A DNA stretch of 64,000 nucleotides. Origin: CAWJPW01 sp963844845. Its GTDB lineage: Bacteria > Acidobacteriota > Thermoanaerobaculia > Thermoanaerobaculales > Sulfomarinibacteraceae. How positions within the stretch are numbered: position 1 is the first letter of the stretch; each line of letters opens with the position of its first letter. Where the stretch lies: assembly GCA_963844845.1 (NCBI GenBank), contig CAWJPW010000001.1:1-64000 (forward strand). Reading direction: 5' to 3'. Both the position numbers and the translations under genes were made by a program. Positions 63,424 to 64,000 of the stretch are shown here, in pieces. A model generated the notes under the pieces. It did not search any database. It was not told the origin of the DNA and was given only the letters and a program-made list of their open reading frames with translations.

Positions 63424-63873
63424 ATGACGAGGGTCAGCTGGCACCGTTACTTCATGAACCTGGCCGTGCAGGCGGCCACGCGCTCCACCTGCCCCCGCAA
63501 GCACGTCGGGGCGGTCATCGTGCGTGACAAGACGCTACTGTCCACCGGCTACAACGGCTCGCTGCGCGGCGCCGAGCACTGCGACGCCATCGGCTGCCTG
63601 ATGGAGAACGACCACTGCGTGCGCACGGTGCACGCCGAGGCCAACGCCCTCGTGCAGGCAGCGCGGCACGGCATCCGCATGGAGGGCGCCGAGATCTACG
63701 TCACCGCCTCGCCCTGCTTCAACTGCTTCAAACTGCTGGCCAATGCCGGTATCCGCACCATCTACTACGGCGAGTTCTACCGTGACGAACGGGTGCTGGA
63801 GTTCTCCGCGGAGCTGGGCATCCGGCTGGTCTCCCTGGGCCTCGAGGACGCCGACCCGTCCCTCCCGGAATGA
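63424..63873 (+). CDS. dCMP deaminase (ComEB-like)
   Basis: This 149-residue zinc enzyme has the deaminase motifs HAEANAL (His zinc ligand and catalytic Glu near 76-78) and SPCFNCFKLL (two Cys zinc ligands), after CPRKHVGAVIV and STGYNG. It should convert dCMP to dUMP, a step toward dTMP. The ATG has no strong ribosome-binding site; it lies 29 bases after ndk, and a TTG in the same frame at 63397 is an alternative. Its stop overlaps the trmB start. Confidence 0.92.
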   Translation: MTRVSWHRYFMNLAVQAATRSTCPRKHVGAVIVRDKTLLSTGYNGSLRGAEHCDAIGCLMENDHCVRTVHAEANALVQAARHGIRMEGAEIYVTASPCFNCFKLLANAGIRTIYYGEFYRDERVLEFSAELGIRLVSLGLEDADPSLPE

Positions 63874-64000
63874 TCGACGTCGACCTCAACACGGTGGCGA
63901 TCCCCCTGGCCTGGGAGGAGCTCTTCGGGCGGAGCGGTCCGGTCCACGTGGAGATCGGTTCCGGGAACAACCGCTTCCTCATCGCCATGGCCGAGGCGCA
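63870..64000 (+). CDS. trmB: tRNA (guanine-N7)-methyltransferase, N-terminal part
   Basis: The first 43 residues, beginning MIDVDLNTVAIPLAWEELFG and then VHVEIGSGNNRFL, match the SAM-binding start of TrmB, which makes m7G46 in tRNA. It begins by ATGA overlap with the deaminase gene and runs off the window edge, so the rest is not visible. Confidence 0.85.
   Translation, partial: MIDVDLNTVAIPLAWEELFGRSGPVHVEIGSGNNRFLIAMAEA

Overview
The window is a piece of chromosome from a G+C-rich, diderm (Gram-negative type) bacterium. The envelope is diderm: there are TolC, TonB-like and lipoprotein genes, and a YcbB-type L,D-transpeptidase. Several secreted proteins end in a short tag of the type IFSDGFELGNTSAWS. 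Together with a Tricorn-like S41 protease, HAF-repeat proteins and a multiheme cytochrome, this points to Acidobacteriota, perhaps the Thermoanaerobaculia side. That assignment is my inference; no rRNA or ribosomal protein gene is present to settle it. I see no phage genes, no transposase and no CRISPR array.

Layout. (1) 1-6440: a two-gene secreted cassette (beta-propeller protein plus HAF-repeat protein), present twice in tandem, with a frameshifted alcohol dehydrogenase remnant between the copies. (2) 6273-10760: a membrane protein gene and a complete nickel ECF uptake operon (nikR, nikMN, nikQ, nikO) with a NikR-type operator. It is framed by two inverted 167-bp elements with 16-bp terminal inverted repeats; further degenerate copies lie at 2821, 10602 and 29010. 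(3) 10927-17900: wrbA, a tagged secreted protein behind a textbook sigma-54 promoter, an M3 peptidase and two L,D-transpeptidases. (4) 17900-18960: a small four-helix-bundle gene of the 23S-IVS/Avd type, surrounded by G-quadruplex-prone hexanucleotide arrays and an inverted repeat. This is the locus least explained by standard annotation.

(5) 18940-31360: SDR, Tricorn-like protease, hybrid histidine kinase, aldo/keto reductase, a GT39-type glycosyltransferase whose end runs into a degenerate repeat element, an alcohol dehydrogenase and an M20 peptidase. (6) 31540-42450: a nine-heme secreted cytochrome, SnoaL-like lipoprotein, VirJ/AcvB-like hydrolase, gamma-glutamyltransferase, divergent NRAMP transporter, isoaspartyl peptidase with rubrerythrin, TonB-like protein, SDR and a PilZ protein. 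(7) 42657-48925: membrane glycosyltransferase, pyrophosphatase, priA and ahcY.

(8) 49013-54660: a five-gene MacAB-TolC type export operon that includes a Yip1 protein. (9) 54880-60853: a POT transporter, superoxide dismutase, and a translationally coupled cytochrome c / type III polyketide synthase / acyl carrier protein / fatty acyl-AMP ligase operon, probably for a lipid polyketide. (10) 60966-64000: a fused DHH-like/CPBP membrane protein, ndk, a dCMP deaminase and the start of trmB. Functions are read from motifs by eye; no database search was possible.
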